Positions 1 through 8,412 are shown, counted from the stretch's first letter. The stretch: 22,027 nucleotides of DNA from Deltaproteobacteria bacterium (GCA_019312705.1 JAFDCW010000024.1:1-22027), one strand, 5' to 3'. The notes: generated by a model from the sequence alone, not told the origin. Numbers and translations: made by a program.

Positions 1-1
1 C

Positions 2-1411
2 GACCCCCTTCCGATCATCGGGCGCGCCGCCTTCGGCTATCGCTTCGACAACTCCGAGAGCTTCCTCACCGGCTTCGAAGAGGCTCGTTACGCCGCGCTC
101 CCGGACCCGGTTGTCCCCGCCCGCGACGAAAGCCGGCACCTCGCCACCGCCTTCGAACGCACGGCCCTCGGCGCCAATCGTACGGACTTCTTCGACATCC
201 GCCTCGGCGTCGAGGTGCCCCTCAGAGTCGCCGACGACTTTTTCATCCAACCGTTGCTCGAATGGACGTGGGCCATTGCGGTGAACCGGCAGGGCTATTC
301 GTGCCTCGAGGTGCCCTCGGATCCTTCGGAAGAAGGCTGCCTCGACATCGAGGGCGTCGGGGCGATGCCGATGGATCTCACCCTCGGTGTTCGGGTCCTG
401 CCGCCGGTCCGGGGGTTCTCAGCGTACCTCGGCGTCGACATCGGTCTCACCGGCACCTCCCTCGAGACCTCGGTCCGGGAGCTCGCGATGAACGAGCCCT
501 ACAACGTCTTCTTTGGGGTTCAATACAACTTCGATACCCGCCCGGACCCCGAGGCCGAAATCATCCTTCACGATGTGCCGGTCGAAGTGGAGGTTCAGGA
601 ACCCGGTCCGCCGCGAGGACGCATCCTCGGCCACGTCGTCGACGGTGGCGGCGGGCCCGTGGGCCGGGCGACGGTCTACTTCCCCGCGTCTCCGTGGAGC
701 ACCATCGTCGCCGAGGAGGGCCGGTTCGTCACTTACGGCTTCGAGCCGGGAACCGTCGTCGAGATGCAGGTCGTCGCCGAGGAGCACGACCCCGGCATGT
801 GCAGCGGGATCATTCCCGGTGGTGAACCGACGTCTGAGGACGATGCCCCCGCCGACAACGACGACAACGACGACGACGTTGCAGAGCGAGAGGGCGGGGC
901 GGGCCTCACCCCGGCCGTGCAAGCGCCCGCGGCGCCGGGCACCCACCAAGAGGCCGCGGACGACGCCGACCCAGATGCCGCGGACGATGACGCATCGGCC
1001 TACGACATCGAAGTGCAGTGCGTCGTGTACCGGCACAGCCTCGTCGAGATCGAAGAAACCGAGGTTCGCATTCTCGAGCAGATTCACTTTGCCTTCGACT
1101 CCGACGAGATCCTCGAGGAGAGCTTCGGGCTGATGGGACAGATCGCCGCGTCACTCCGCGACAACCCGCAGATCACGCGCATCGAGATTCAGGGGCACAC
1201 GGATGACCAGGGCTTGGCCGCCCACAACTCGGATCTCTCGCAGCGGCGCGCCGACTCCGTAAAGGCGTGGCTCGTCGAAAATGGCGTCGGCGAGGAGCGC
1301 CTCACCGCCATGGGCTACGGCCCCACCGAGCCCATCGCTCCGAACGACACCGACGAGAGCCGCGCCCGCAACCGACGCGTGCAGTTCGTGATTCGCGACC
1401 GCTCCGACTGA
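2..1411 (+). CDS. OmpA-family outer membrane protein, 5'-truncated by the window edge
   Basis: The frame is open from the first codon of the window (position 2) to TGA at 1411, so the N-terminus lies outside; the GTG at 215 is only an internal valine. About 469 residues are visible. Residues 1-200 look like the alternating strands of a small beta-barrel. Residues about 205-265 form a carboxypeptidase-regulatory-like beta-sandwich, starting RGRILGHVVDGG. An Asp/Asn/Ala-rich acidic linker follows (nt 830-1005). Residues about 355-468 are an OmpA C-terminal domain with FAFDSDEI, IEIQGHTDDQG, NSDLSQRRADSV and ARNRRVQF, which contain the Asp and Arg positions known in this family to bind diaminopimelate of peptidoglycan. 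The likely role is a barrel-anchored link between outer membrane and cell wall. The domain calls are firm; the exact function is unknown. Confidence 0.88.
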   Translation, partial: DPLPIIGRAAFGYRFDNSESFLTGFEEARYAALPDPVVPARDESRHLATAFERTALGANRTDFFDIRLGVEVPLRVADDFFIQPLLEWTWAIAVNRQGYSCLEVPSDPSEEGCLDIEGVGAMPMDLTLGVRVLPPVRGFSAYLGVDIGLTGTSLETSVRELAMNEPYNVFFGVQYNFDTRPDPEAEIILHDVPVEVEVQEPGPPRGRILGHVVDGGGGPVGRATVYFPASPWSTIVAEEGRFVTYGFEPGTVVEMQVVAEEHDPGMCSGIIPGGEPTSEDDAPADNDDNDDDVAEREGGAGLTPAVQAPAAPGTHQEAADDADPDAADDDASAYDIEVQCVVYRHSLVEIEETEVRILEQIHFAFDSDEILEESFGLMGQIAASLRDNPQITRIEIQGHTDDQGLAAHNSDLSQRRADSVKAWLVENGVGEERLTAMGYGPTEPIAPNDTDESRARNRRVQFVIRDRSD

Positions 1412-1459
1412 TTGCCAGAAGTCGAGTGCCTCGGGGAACCCACGGGCCGCGAAGCCTGT

Positions 1460-1465
1460 TAGCTT
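1460..1465 (+). promoter_or_regulatory. -10-like box for a leaderless start of the 1473 gene
   Basis: TAGCTT matches TANNNT and lies 7 nt before the ATG at 1473, the spacing expected if transcription begins at the A of ATG. No Shine-Dalgarno sequence is visible. A 5-bp inverted repeat (GAAGC 1451-1455, GCTTC 1462-1466) overlaps the box. No convincing -35 was found. Confidence 0.35.
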
Positions 1466-1472
1466 CCCGGCC

Positions 1473-3314
1473 ATGCGCTTTCTTTCGACCCTCGCGAGGT
1501 TCTTCGCCCCCGTTCTCCTCTTCGCCGTGGCATGCGGCGGCGCCGGGGCCCCCGCGCCCGAACCTGCGCCCGTCGACGACCGGCCTCGTCTCGACGATGC
1601 GCTCGTGTGGGACGTGCCGCTCGGCGAGGCCAGTGACGACGTGCGTTTCGTCTGGGAGAACGCTCAACGGGTGCTCGCCGAGCCTGGCCCGGACTCGCCC
1701 TCGGATCTCTCCTTGGACGATTATACCCGGTGGATGCATGCGAATTGGAGCCCTTGGCTCGAGTCCCGAGTTGCGGTCCTCCAGGAACTGCGCGAACGCT
1801 TCATCGCCCTCGGTGAAGCGGGCAGCCGGGAACGAATCTTCGCCGCGGTCGTCGCCGGCTACGTCTACGACGACTTCGCCAAACGCATCGAGGCTATGCC
1901 CGTGCCGGTCGAGGTGCAGGGTGAGCCAGAGCTGACGGCGGCGTTCGCCGAGCAGCTTCGCGCCCAGGCCGCCCCGGCGTGGCGGCGCGCCCGGGAGTCC
2001 TTCAGTCAGTGTGTCGAATGGGCCCCCGATGCACCGCCGGAGCTCGCCGGGTGGGGCGACGCCTGCGCCCGACGCCTCACCGAGATCCCCGAGGTGGCCG
2101 TCGCGCCTCCGTCGCCCCGGGAGATCGCGTGGCCCACCGAATGCACGACCCATCCCGAAGGCACCTGCCCCGGGACCACCGAGCCCGCGCCCACGGCCCG
2201 GCGACGCATCGCGCTCCTCTCCCAAGACTCCGGGCCGCTCACCCAGGCCGAGATGGATCGCGTCATCGACGCCGTGCACGCGCGCCTCCGGCGGACCCAC
2301 CGCGCCTTCCGGCTCTTGCCGATGCGCGAGGTGCGGGCCGCCCGCGCTCTAGCGGAGGCACGCCGGTTTTCGCGGCGTCTTTCGTGCGCTCGGGCGCCGT
2401 CGACCCGGGTCCTGCTCACGGCGCGCCATGCCGACTTGGTCACGGCGTGGGTCAGGGCGTCTTGCTACCGGCCGGAGGATGGGGAGCGCGTCTGCGAGTT
2501 GTCCGTTTCCCTCGGCCGGAGTGATGATGGATCGCCACTCGCCCTCGGTGCCGACCTCGACGAGGTTTCGTTCGATGTCAGCGACTGGTTGGCCGTGGTG
2601 CCTGCGCTCGATGAAGAAGGAAGAGCCTCCATGCTTCTCGGTTCGCTCTCCGGAGCGAGTGCTGGCGGACCGGTTGTCCTGCGCCATGTCACGACCTTCG
2701 GCGCCTGGGGCGATGCGAGTACAACGGATGCGCTCGGTGCCGCCGAAGCGGCCCTCGCCCCCTGCCGCGACCTGGGTGATGTTCCGCCTTCGGACCTCGC
2801 GGTCGTGCTGGAAGTTGCCCCCGACGGCGGGGTCGCGGATATCGACGTCGAGCTACGAGACGGGGCCACGGAGCGGGTCGCCTGCGCCACCCACGTCTTC
2901 GAAGATCTCGAGTTCCCCTCCGCCGAAGGCCCTCGGCGACTGACGATGACCCTCGAGTTCCGCCCCGACCGCTCGTCTACTCTCCCCTTCCGCGCGGTCG
3001 AAGCACGCCTGCATCACGCGGCCCTCGACGCGCCCGCGGCCCTCGCCGACCGCTTCCTCCGCGATGCTGTGGCTCGCTGCTACGCCGGAAACCCCAACGC
3101 CCACGACGCCGTCACCAGCCACCGCGCGAGGCTCACCGTTGACCGGAGCGGCGCGGTAACCGGCGTTGCCCTCGAAGGCACGACGACTCCCCTCGGTGCG
3201 GACGAAGACCTCGACGCCTGCATCACCGGGGCGCTGCGCACCGCCCGTTTCGCGTGCACGCCAGACGGCTCCGACGTCGAGGTCGAAGCCACGATCTGCG
3301 TTGGCGGGCGCTGA
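1473..3314 (+). CDS. Lipoprotein with two AgmX/TonB-like C-terminal domains
   Basis: This is a 613-residue secreted lipoprotein. The signal peptide ends in FAVAC with Cys21 as the predicted lipidation site, followed by Gly-Gly, which suggests outer-membrane sorting. Residues about 50-210 are mainly helical, and residues about 215-420 are a Cys-containing region I do not recognise. Residues about 427-499 and 522-613 each resemble the small AgmX/PglI C-terminal domain of myxobacteria. They share a Cys near the start, a V-x-L-x-V strand with D-G-G or R-S-G-A-V turns, a second Cys about 30-45 residues on, and a F-P or F-A-C strand. The second is clearer (ARCYAGNP, DACITGALRTARF). In the family such domains accompany motility or envelope-transport proteins. 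The ATG start is favoured by the signal peptide and the TANNNT box 7 nt upstream. Function is uncertain. Confidence 0.8.
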   Translation: MRFLSTLARFFAPVLLFAVACGGAGAPAPEPAPVDDRPRLDDALVWDVPLGEASDDVRFVWENAQRVLAEPGPDSPSDLSLDDYTRWMHANWSPWLESRVAVLQELRERFIALGEAGSRERIFAAVVAGYVYDDFAKRIEAMPVPVEVQGEPELTAAFAEQLRAQAAPAWRRARESFSQCVEWAPDAPPELAGWGDACARRLTEIPEVAVAPPSPREIAWPTECTTHPEGTCPGTTEPAPTARRRIALLSQDSGPLTQAEMDRVIDAVHARLRRTHRAFRLLPMREVRAARALAEARRFSRRLSCARAPSTRVLLTARHADLVTAWVRASCYRPEDGERVCELSVSLGRSDDGSPLALGADLDEVSFDVSDWLAVVPALDEEGRASMLLGSLSGASAGGPVVLRHVTTFGAWGDASTTDALGAAEAALAPCRDLGDVPPSDLAVVLEVAPDGGVADIDVELRDGATERVACATHVFEDLEFPSAEGPRRLTMTLEFRPDRSSTLPFRAVEARLHHAALDAPAALADRFLRDAVARCYAGNPNAHDAVTSHRARLTVDRSGAVTGVALEGTTTPLGADEDLDACITGALRTARFACTPDGSDVEVEATICVGGR

Positions 3315-3350
3315 CCGCAGTCGCGTGTGGTTCCAACCCAGTTCGACGGT

Positions 3351-3356
3351 TACCCT
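3351..3356 (+). promoter_or_regulatory. -10-like box for a leaderless start of the 3364 gene
   Basis: TACCCT lies 7 nt before ATG 3364 in a 49-bp gap. No Shine-Dalgarno sequence is visible between box and start. The spacing puts the predicted transcription start at or beside the A of the ATG. No -35 consensus was recognised. Confidence 0.4.
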
Positions 3357-3363
3357 GTGGGCC

Positions 3364-5448
3364 ATGAGTTCCAGGTTGCCGGTGGCCCTCGCGAGCGTGT
3401 TCTTCCCCCTCTTTGTTGGGGCCTGTGGCGGCGATCACGCCTTCACGGACGCCTCCGTCGATGCGCGCGTCGACGGGGCCGGGGATGGCGGCGTCACAAT
3501 CGTTGCACCACCAGAGGCCGTGGTGGCTCCGTCCCTTCTGCCCTGTCCGACGGGGTGGCGGGAGGTGAGCGACGCGGCCGGGCAGGCGTCTTGCGACCCG
3601 TGGCCCGCGACCGGAGCGGTGGATTGCCCGACCGGTGAAGCGCATTTTCCGGGAGCGCCGGGTTGCACGACGGTGGGCGCCGCCTGTCCCGCGGGGGCGT
3701 TTGCTCCGGGAATGCCTGTCGGCACGGTCTTCGTCGACGCGACCGCCTCCGCCGGCGGGGACGGGACCGAAGGTGCTCCCTTCGTCACCATCGCCGACGC
3801 ACGGACCGTACTGCCGGCGACCGGCGGCGTCGTCGCCCTCGCCCGCGGGGCCTACGACGAAGAGGTCCTCGTCGAGTCCGGCGAGCTCACCATCGTCGGT
3901 GCCTGCACCGGCGAGACGAGCCTCACCCGCACCGCCGGCGACGCGCCGCGGGCCATCGTGTCGGCTCGGGGAGGTCAGCTGACCATGCGCAACGTGCGGA
4001 TCTTCGGGGCGGAGATCGGTGTGGCCTCGATGGTCGATGCCACCTCGCTGCTCATCCTCGAAGGGGTGCAGATCGACGATACGAAGGTGTCTGCTGCCCT
4101 CGCATTCGATGGGGGACGCCTCGTGATGCGGGACAGCGCGGTTCGCGACACCACCCGGGGGACCGGGACCAGTGAGAGTGGGCGGGCGTTTCAAGTTCTC
4201 GATGCTGCCGAGATCGTCCTCGAACGCGTGGTGATCGAACGCGTTCGGGACCTGGCGTTCTACGTCGCTCGCGCGTCCACTTCGATCACCGATGTCGCCA
4301 TTCGCGGCGTCGCACCCTCCGCGAGCGGTGACAAGGGGCGGGCCCTCGAGGTGCTCGGGGGGGCGACGGTGACTCTCTCGCGGGTGGTCATCGAGGACGT
4401 CTACGACGTCGCGCTCTTGGTGGGTCAAGAGGGCACGTCCCTCACCGCCGAGGACCTCCTGGTGCGACGCGTCGGGCCCTCGATGCCCACCGAAAGCGGT
4501 CGTGGGCTCGAAGTGATCGACGGGGCCCACGCTGAAGTGACGCGTGCGGTCTTCGACGAGTGTTCGCAGACCGCCGTGTTCCTGAGCGGAGCCGGAACCA
4601 CGGTCGGGCTTACCGACGTGGTCGTGGCGCGCACGCGCCCCAACGCCGATGGCACGTCGGGCCGTGGTTGTGAGATGACGGGTGCTGTCGCGGCGACCTT
4701 CGACCGAGTCGTCTTCGATTCGAATCTCGATGTGGCCGTCCTCGTCAACGAAGGCGCGTCCCTCGATGCGAGGGACCTCACGGTGACGCGCACCGGGAGC
4801 GAGATGGCGACTGGCCAGTATGGTTCGGGTATGGCGGTTCAGTTTGGCTCGAACGCGACGCTCACCCGCGTGCTTGTGACCGAGAACCGCTCCCATGGCA
4901 TTTTCGTGGACGGGGAGGGGACCCGCGTATCTGGGAGCGACATCACGGTTCGGGATACCCGGGCGTGGGAAGTGAGCGGTGTCGGCGGGGTCGGGATCGG
5001 CGTTCAAAATGGCGCCAGCCTCACCCTCACGCGATCTCTCCTCGAACGGAACCGGGAGGTCGGGGTGCTCGGGCACCACAACGGGACGACCATCACGCTC
5101 ACCGATGCGACCGTACGCGATACCCTCAACTCCGAGTGTTTCGAATCGGGTGCGTGCGAGGTTCGGAGCGCCGGCCTCGCGACCATTTCCGGTGCGCACC
5201 TGGGCGCCGAGCGTTTTCTCGTCAGCGGTGGAGCCTTCGCGGGGGTTCAGCTCGCCGTCGGCGGCGAGATGGACCTCTCTCGGGGTGAGGTTCGCGGTCA
5301 CCTGATCGGCGCTGCCGTCGGTACGGGAGGTTTCGACGTCGCGCGGATCTCGGACGAGGTGGCGTATTACGACAACGAGACGAATCTCGACGCGACAGAG
5401 CTCCCCGTCCCCGGCGTCGGGGACCCGATCCTCGGGAGTGGAACATGA
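3364..5448 (+). CDS. Beta-helix lipoprotein with a Cys-rich header
   Basis: The protein has 694 residues. The frame is open further upstream into the previous gene, but ATG 3364 gives a clean lipoprotein signal ending FVGAC (Cys21) and has a TANNNT box in front. Residues about 60-118 are a Cys-rich header (CPTGWREV, CDPWP, CPTGEAHFPG, CTTVGAACP). A GGDGTEGAPFVTIADA segment follows near residue 130, typical of the first turn of right-handed parallel beta-helix proteins. Residues about 150-690 are short beta-strand turns. Six near-54-residue repeats occupy about 274-595. Such folds occur in polysaccharide-active enzymes and surface adhesins. I see no catalytic motif, so a surface binding or structural role is as likely. 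The last codons overlap the M28 peptidase gene (ATGA), which implies co-expression. Confidence 0.85.
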   Translation: MSSRLPVALASVFFPLFVGACGGDHAFTDASVDARVDGAGDGGVTIVAPPEAVVAPSLLPCPTGWREVSDAAGQASCDPWPATGAVDCPTGEAHFPGAPGCTTVGAACPAGAFAPGMPVGTVFVDATASAGGDGTEGAPFVTIADARTVLPATGGVVALARGAYDEEVLVESGELTIVGACTGETSLTRTAGDAPRAIVSARGGQLTMRNVRIFGAEIGVASMVDATSLLILEGVQIDDTKVSAALAFDGGRLVMRDSAVRDTTRGTGTSESGRAFQVLDAAEIVLERVVIERVRDLAFYVARASTSITDVAIRGVAPSASGDKGRALEVLGGATVTLSRVVIEDVYDVALLVGQEGTSLTAEDLLVRRVGPSMPTESGRGLEVIDGAHAEVTRAVFDECSQTAVFLSGAGTTVGLTDVVVARTRPNADGTSGRGCEMTGAVAATFDRVVFDSNLDVAVLVNEGASLDARDLTVTRTGSEMATGQYGSGMAVQFGSNATLTRVLVTENRSHGIFVDGEGTRVSGSDITVRDTRAWEVSGVGGVGIGVQNGASLTLTRSLLERNREVGVLGHHNGTTITLTDATVRDTLNSECFESGACEVRSAGLATISGAHLGAERFLVSGGAFAGVQLAVGGEMDLSRGEVRGHLIGAAVGTGGFDVARISDEVAYYDNETNLDATELPVPGVGDPILGSGT
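4183..5148 (+). repeat. Six ~54-residue protein repeats in the beta-helix
   Basis: Repeats start at residues 274, 326, 380, 434, 488 and 543, with lengths 52, 54, 54, 54 and 55 for the first five. Shared positions are a start of R-x-(L/F/C)-E-V or similar, a (T/V)-x-x-R-(V/A)-(V/L)-(V/F/I) strand, a (D/T)-(V/A)-(A/F)-x-x-V strand, a (G/T)-(T/S)-(S/T)-(L/V/I)-T strand, and an end in S-G or Y-G. DNA copies are diverged, so this is an old protein repeat. Confidence 0.7.
5434..5438 (+). promoter_or_regulatory. Shine-Dalgarno site for the M28 peptidase
   Basis: GGGAG sits 6 nt before ATG 5445, inside the last codons of the beta-helix gene. It fixes the start at the ATGA overlap. This is a normal ribosome binding site, unlike the first genes of the transcription units here. 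Confidence 0.6.
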
Positions 5449-6446
5449 CACGCCGCAGAGCCAGCTACGGGGCGGTGCCGGCCGTGCTGCTCATGATGGT
5501 GGCGTCGGCGCTCTACTACGCCCTTGCTCTCCCCGGCGACAGCGCGCCCATGCCCCTCGCAGCGGAGACCGCAGAGGAGACGGCCCTCGCGGCGAGCCTC
5601 GAAGGCGACGTTCGCGCGCTCTCGGTCGATATCGGCGTACGCAATATGCAAGAGCCGGAGGCCCTCGCTCGGGCCGCGGACTGGCTGGACACGTCGTGGT
5701 CCGCGGCAGGCTACGAGGTCGAGCGCGAGGCCTACGAGGTCGGCGGCGCCGAGGTCGAGAACCTCTTCACCGAGCTCCCGGGAAACGAGTTCGCCCACGA
5801 GGTCGTGGTCGTGGGCGCGCACTACGATTCGGCCGAAGGGACCCCGGGGGCCGACGACAACGCGTCGGGGGTCGCCGCCCTCCTCGCTCTCTCCCGGGCC
5901 TTTGCGGGCGCGCCTCGGCGAAGAACCATCCGCTTCGTCGCCTTCGTCAATGAAGAGCCGCCCTACTTCCAGACCGACGCGATGGGCAGCCTAGTGCACG
6001 CCCGGGGCATGGCGGAGGCCGGCGCCAACGTGACCGCGATGCTCAGCCTCGAGACCATGGCGTTCTTTCGCGACGAGGGGGGCACCCAGAGCTATCCATT
6101 TCCGCTGAGCCTCTTCTTCCCCGATACAGGGACCTTTCTGGCCTTCGTCGCGGATTTTGGCTCCCGCGACCTTCTTCATCGATCGGTGGCCACGTTTCGC
6201 GATGCTTCCACCTTGCCCTCCGAAGGCGCCGCCCTGCCCGGGGACATGCCCGGCGTCGATTGGTCAGACCACTGGTCATTCTGGCAGGCGGGCTACCCCG
6301 GCGTGATGGTCACCGACACCGCTCCTTTCCGTAATCCCCACTACCACGAGGCCACCGACCTCCCAGAAGAGCTCGACTACGGGCGCCTCGCTCGGGCGGT
6401 CGTGGGCCTCGAGCGCGTCGTCGACGACCTGGCCCAAGGAGAGTGA
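5445..6446 (+). CDS. M28-family zinc metallopeptidase, exported or membrane-anchored
   Basis: This 333-residue protein belongs to the M28 aminopeptidase-like family of co-catalytic dizinc enzymes. An N-terminal Arg-rich stretch and a hydrophobic segment (about residues 10-29) suggest a signal anchor or signal peptide. Likely metal ligands and catalytic residues are His126 in VVGAHYDS, Asp137/138 in GADDNASG, Glu170-Glu171 in FVNEEPP, Glu203 in LSLETMAF and His301 in PHYHEATDLPEEL. The fourth ligand is Glu where Aeromonas aminopeptidase has Asp, a change tolerated in other M28 branches. It probably cleaves peptides in the periplasm or outside the cell. The gene overlaps the beta-helix lipoprotein gene by ATGA with a GGGAG site, so the two are probably one operon. 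Substrate is unknown. Confidence 0.9.
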   Translation: MTRRRASYGAVPAVLLMMVASALYYALALPGDSAPMPLAAETAEETALAASLEGDVRALSVDIGVRNMQEPEALARAADWLDTSWSAAGYEVEREAYEVGGAEVENLFTELPGNEFAHEVVVVGAHYDSAEGTPGADDNASGVAALLALSRAFAGAPRRRTIRFVAFVNEEPPYFQTDAMGSLVHARGMAEAGANVTAMLSLETMAFFRDEGGTQSYPFPLSLFFPDTGTFLAFVADFGSRDLLHRSVATFRDASTLPSEGAALPGDMPGVDWSDHWSFWQAGYPGVMVTDTAPFRNPHYHEATDLPEELDYGRLARAVVGLERVVDDLAQGE

Positions 6447-6476
6447 GCAGAGTGAGCAGAGTGAGCAGAGTCAGGA
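6441..6476 (+). repeat. 9-bp tandem repeat carrying repeated in-frame stop codons
   Basis: Three exact copies of GAGTGAGCA (6441-6449, 6450-6458, 6459-6467) are followed by a degenerate copy. The first copy contains the TGA stop of the M28 gene. Because the unit is 9 bp, each exact copy repeats TGA in the same frame, giving three stacked stops. Confidence 0.85.
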
Positions 6477-6526
6477 GGACTGAGGCGGATTGATGCCGGC
6501 CGCACCGGGCCGACCCCTTTTCACGG

Positions 6527-6532
6527 TACTCT
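6527..6532 (+). promoter_or_regulatory. -10-like box for a leaderless start of the 6539 gene
   Basis: TACTCT lies 6 nt before ATG 6539. There is no Shine-Dalgarno sequence. It sits at the end of a 92-bp gap whose left part is the 9-bp tandem repeat. No -35 was recognised. Confidence 0.4.
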
Positions 6533-6538
6533 CAGGAC

Positions 6539-8317
6539 ATGCGCGCCTTCAGCTCAATCATCGCCGTGGTGCTTTCGATGACCGCCGCCGGGTGCGGCGA
6601 CGATGGAGGCGGTGGTGGTAGCGATACCGGTGTGACTCCGCCCCGGGACTCGGGCACTCCTCCGCCGCGCCCCGACAGTGGGTCGAGCACTGGGGGCGAA
6701 CGCAACCCCGTCTGCGAGGCGGGTACCAGCCCCGGCGAGGTCGCCGCCCCGGAACACACGATGAATCTTCGTGGCCAGACCAGCTGGTTCGCCGCACCCA
6801 TCGTCGCTGACCTCGACGGTGACGGCATCAACGAGCTCATCGCGGCCTACTACGACGTCTTCGTCTTCGATGACGCCGGCGAGTTGCTCGACGAAGCCTC
6901 CTTTGGCGATGGGCGCATCTATGCGCCCCACGTCGTCGCGGACCTCGAGGGGGATGGCGTCGTCGAGGTGGTGTACGGACGCGGCCAGGAGGTGTGGGCC
7001 CTCGAATGGCGCGATGGCGCGTTCCAGCAGAAGTCGGGGTGGCCCCAGGATACGACGACCGCCGGCAACTCCCCCGAGGTGCGCGGCCTCGCGGCGGGCG
7101 ACCTCGACAACGACGGATTGCTCGAAATCATCGCGACGACCACCCAGACCGAGCGCAGCGAAAACGGCGGTGCCCAGGTCTTCGTCTATTCGGTCAACGG
7201 CGCGCTCTATCAACCCGCCGATGCGTCCTTCCCAGCGTGGCCCCGGTACAACGACCGGACCGGGGCCGGCGGCGACATGGACCGCAATGGCCAGGGACAC
7301 AACGGCTTTGGCTGCTACGGCCTCAACGTTGGTGTCGGCAACATCGACGACGACGCGGATCTCGAGATCCTCGCCACCTACGACAACCACCACATCCAGG
7401 CCTTCGACAAGAATGGTGAGGCCATCGACGCGGCGCCGTACTTCACCAATCGCCAGAGCGACTACTCCGGCATGCCCCTCACCTGGGGCCAGTTCATCCG
7501 CTGGGCGGACCCCGCCGTAGAAGACGCCCACTACAACCGCCACGAGGGCGAGTGGCCTCACCCGCGGGCCCAGGAGTGGCTCCAGTGGACCGCCTCGCCG
7601 CCGAATGTCGTCGATCTAGACGGGGACGGACAGAACGAGGTCCTCGGCGTCCCGAACATCGAGATGAACGAACCCTACGAGACACAGGCCTACGGGCTCC
7701 TCGTCCTCGAGGGGGCCCACGGCGACGGCAGCCGTTCTGCGATGCGCCTTCCCGGTTGGGAGACGATGCCCCGGGGTGAAGCTCCGATTCAGGTCGACGG
7801 CTGGTACCCCCCGGGAGGAGTTCCCGCGGCCCTCACTTTGGACGTTCAGGGTGACGCCGCGCCTGAGATCATCGTGTCGCTGAACGACGGCTTCGTTTAC
7901 GCCTTCGGTGCCGATGCCGCGCGGCTTTGGCGCTTCGACTTCACCCACGGCGAGACCATCATGTATTCGTCCGAGGTCGTCGCCGCGGACCTCAACCAAG
8001 ACGGCTCACCGGAACTCGTCTTCACCACCTTCGGCTCCCCCGACGTCGCCTCGGGCTACCTGATGATCCTCGGCGCTGACGGCACCCTCCTCCACGACAT
8101 CCCGCTCCCAGACCCAGGAGACAACGGGAATGGCAACGGATCTCCGGCGGCTCCAGGCATCTACGACCTCGACGGAGACGGACAGCTCGAGATCATCGTC
8201 CAGACCTTCGACCACGGAATGGACGTCTTCACCGTCCCGGGCTCCGGCACCGCTTGCACACCCTGGCCCACCGCCCGGGGCGGCCCCCTGCGCATGGGCC
8301 AGCCGAACGGCGGGTGA
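6539..8317 (+). CDS. FG-GAP/VCBS-repeat lipoprotein
   Basis: The protein has 592 residues. The signal peptide ends TAAGC with Cys19 as the predicted lipid site, followed by a Gly/Asp/Pro-rich low-complexity spacer (about residues 20-60). The rest reads as a beta-propeller of calcium-binding FG-GAP/VCBS units. Visible Asp-rich loops include VADLDGDGINE, VADLEGDGVVE, GDLDNDGLLE, GNIDDDADLE, VDLDGDGQNE, LDVQGDAAPE, ADLNQDGSPE and YDLDGDGQLE, each followed by a hydrophobic strand. About eight units fit a seven- or eight-bladed propeller. Such proteins are surface or periplasmic and bind ligands or partners; I see no enzyme motif. The upstream TACTCT box and the hairpin after its stop suggest a single-gene transcript. 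Confidence 0.88.
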   Translation: MRAFSSIIAVVLSMTAAGCGDDGGGGGSDTGVTPPRDSGTPPPRPDSGSSTGGERNPVCEAGTSPGEVAAPEHTMNLRGQTSWFAAPIVADLDGDGINELIAAYYDVFVFDDAGELLDEASFGDGRIYAPHVVADLEGDGVVEVVYGRGQEVWALEWRDGAFQQKSGWPQDTTTAGNSPEVRGLAAGDLDNDGLLEIIATTTQTERSENGGAQVFVYSVNGALYQPADASFPAWPRYNDRTGAGGDMDRNGQGHNGFGCYGLNVGVGNIDDDADLEILATYDNHHIQAFDKNGEAIDAAPYFTNRQSDYSGMPLTWGQFIRWADPAVEDAHYNRHEGEWPHPRAQEWLQWTASPPNVVDLDGDGQNEVLGVPNIEMNEPYETQAYGLLVLEGAHGDGSRSAMRLPGWETMPRGEAPIQVDGWYPPGGVPAALTLDVQGDAAPEIIVSLNDGFVYAFGADAARLWRFDFTHGETIMYSSEVVAADLNQDGSPELVFTTFGSPDVASGYLMILGADGTLLHDIPLPDPGDNGNGNGSPAAPGIYDLDGDGQLEIIVQTFDHGMDVFTVPGSGTACTPWPTARGGPLRMGQPNGG

Positions 8318-8343
8318 CGTGGACCTCACCGCTCGGCGCGTGT

Positions 8344-8373
8344 CCCGGCGTCGGTGCACGATGCACCGCCGGG
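8344..8373 (+). terminator. Strong hairpin after the FG-GAP gene, without a T-tract
   Basis: CCCGGC (8344-8349) pairs with GCCGGG (8368-8373), and GGTGCA (8353-8358) pairs with TGCACC (8362-8367) around a CGA loop. A 3-nt bulge (GTC) separates the two on the 5' side. The 12-bp stem lies 26 nt after the 6539 gene and before the trmO promoter box. Without a T-run it may be a transcript-end stabiliser or a factor-dependent terminator. Confidence 0.45.
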
Positions 8374-8400
8374 TCGGCCTGCACGTCCGCCTGTAGGCGC

Positions 8401-8406
8401 TATGGT
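8401..8406 (+). promoter_or_regulatory. -10-like box for a leaderless start of trmO
   Basis: TATGGT lies 6 nt before ATG 8413 with no Shine-Dalgarno sequence in between. It supports ATG 8413 over upstream in-frame codons. Confidence 0.45.
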
Positions 8407-8412
8407 CCGCCC

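Noticed and set aside
3223..5451. Long minus-strand open frame (742 codons) opposite the beta-helix lipoprotein
   Set aside because: Its translation is Arg/His/Asp/Gly-rich with no domain or signal. It mirrors a well-supported plus-strand gene and is the usual antisense open frame of very GC-rich DNA.
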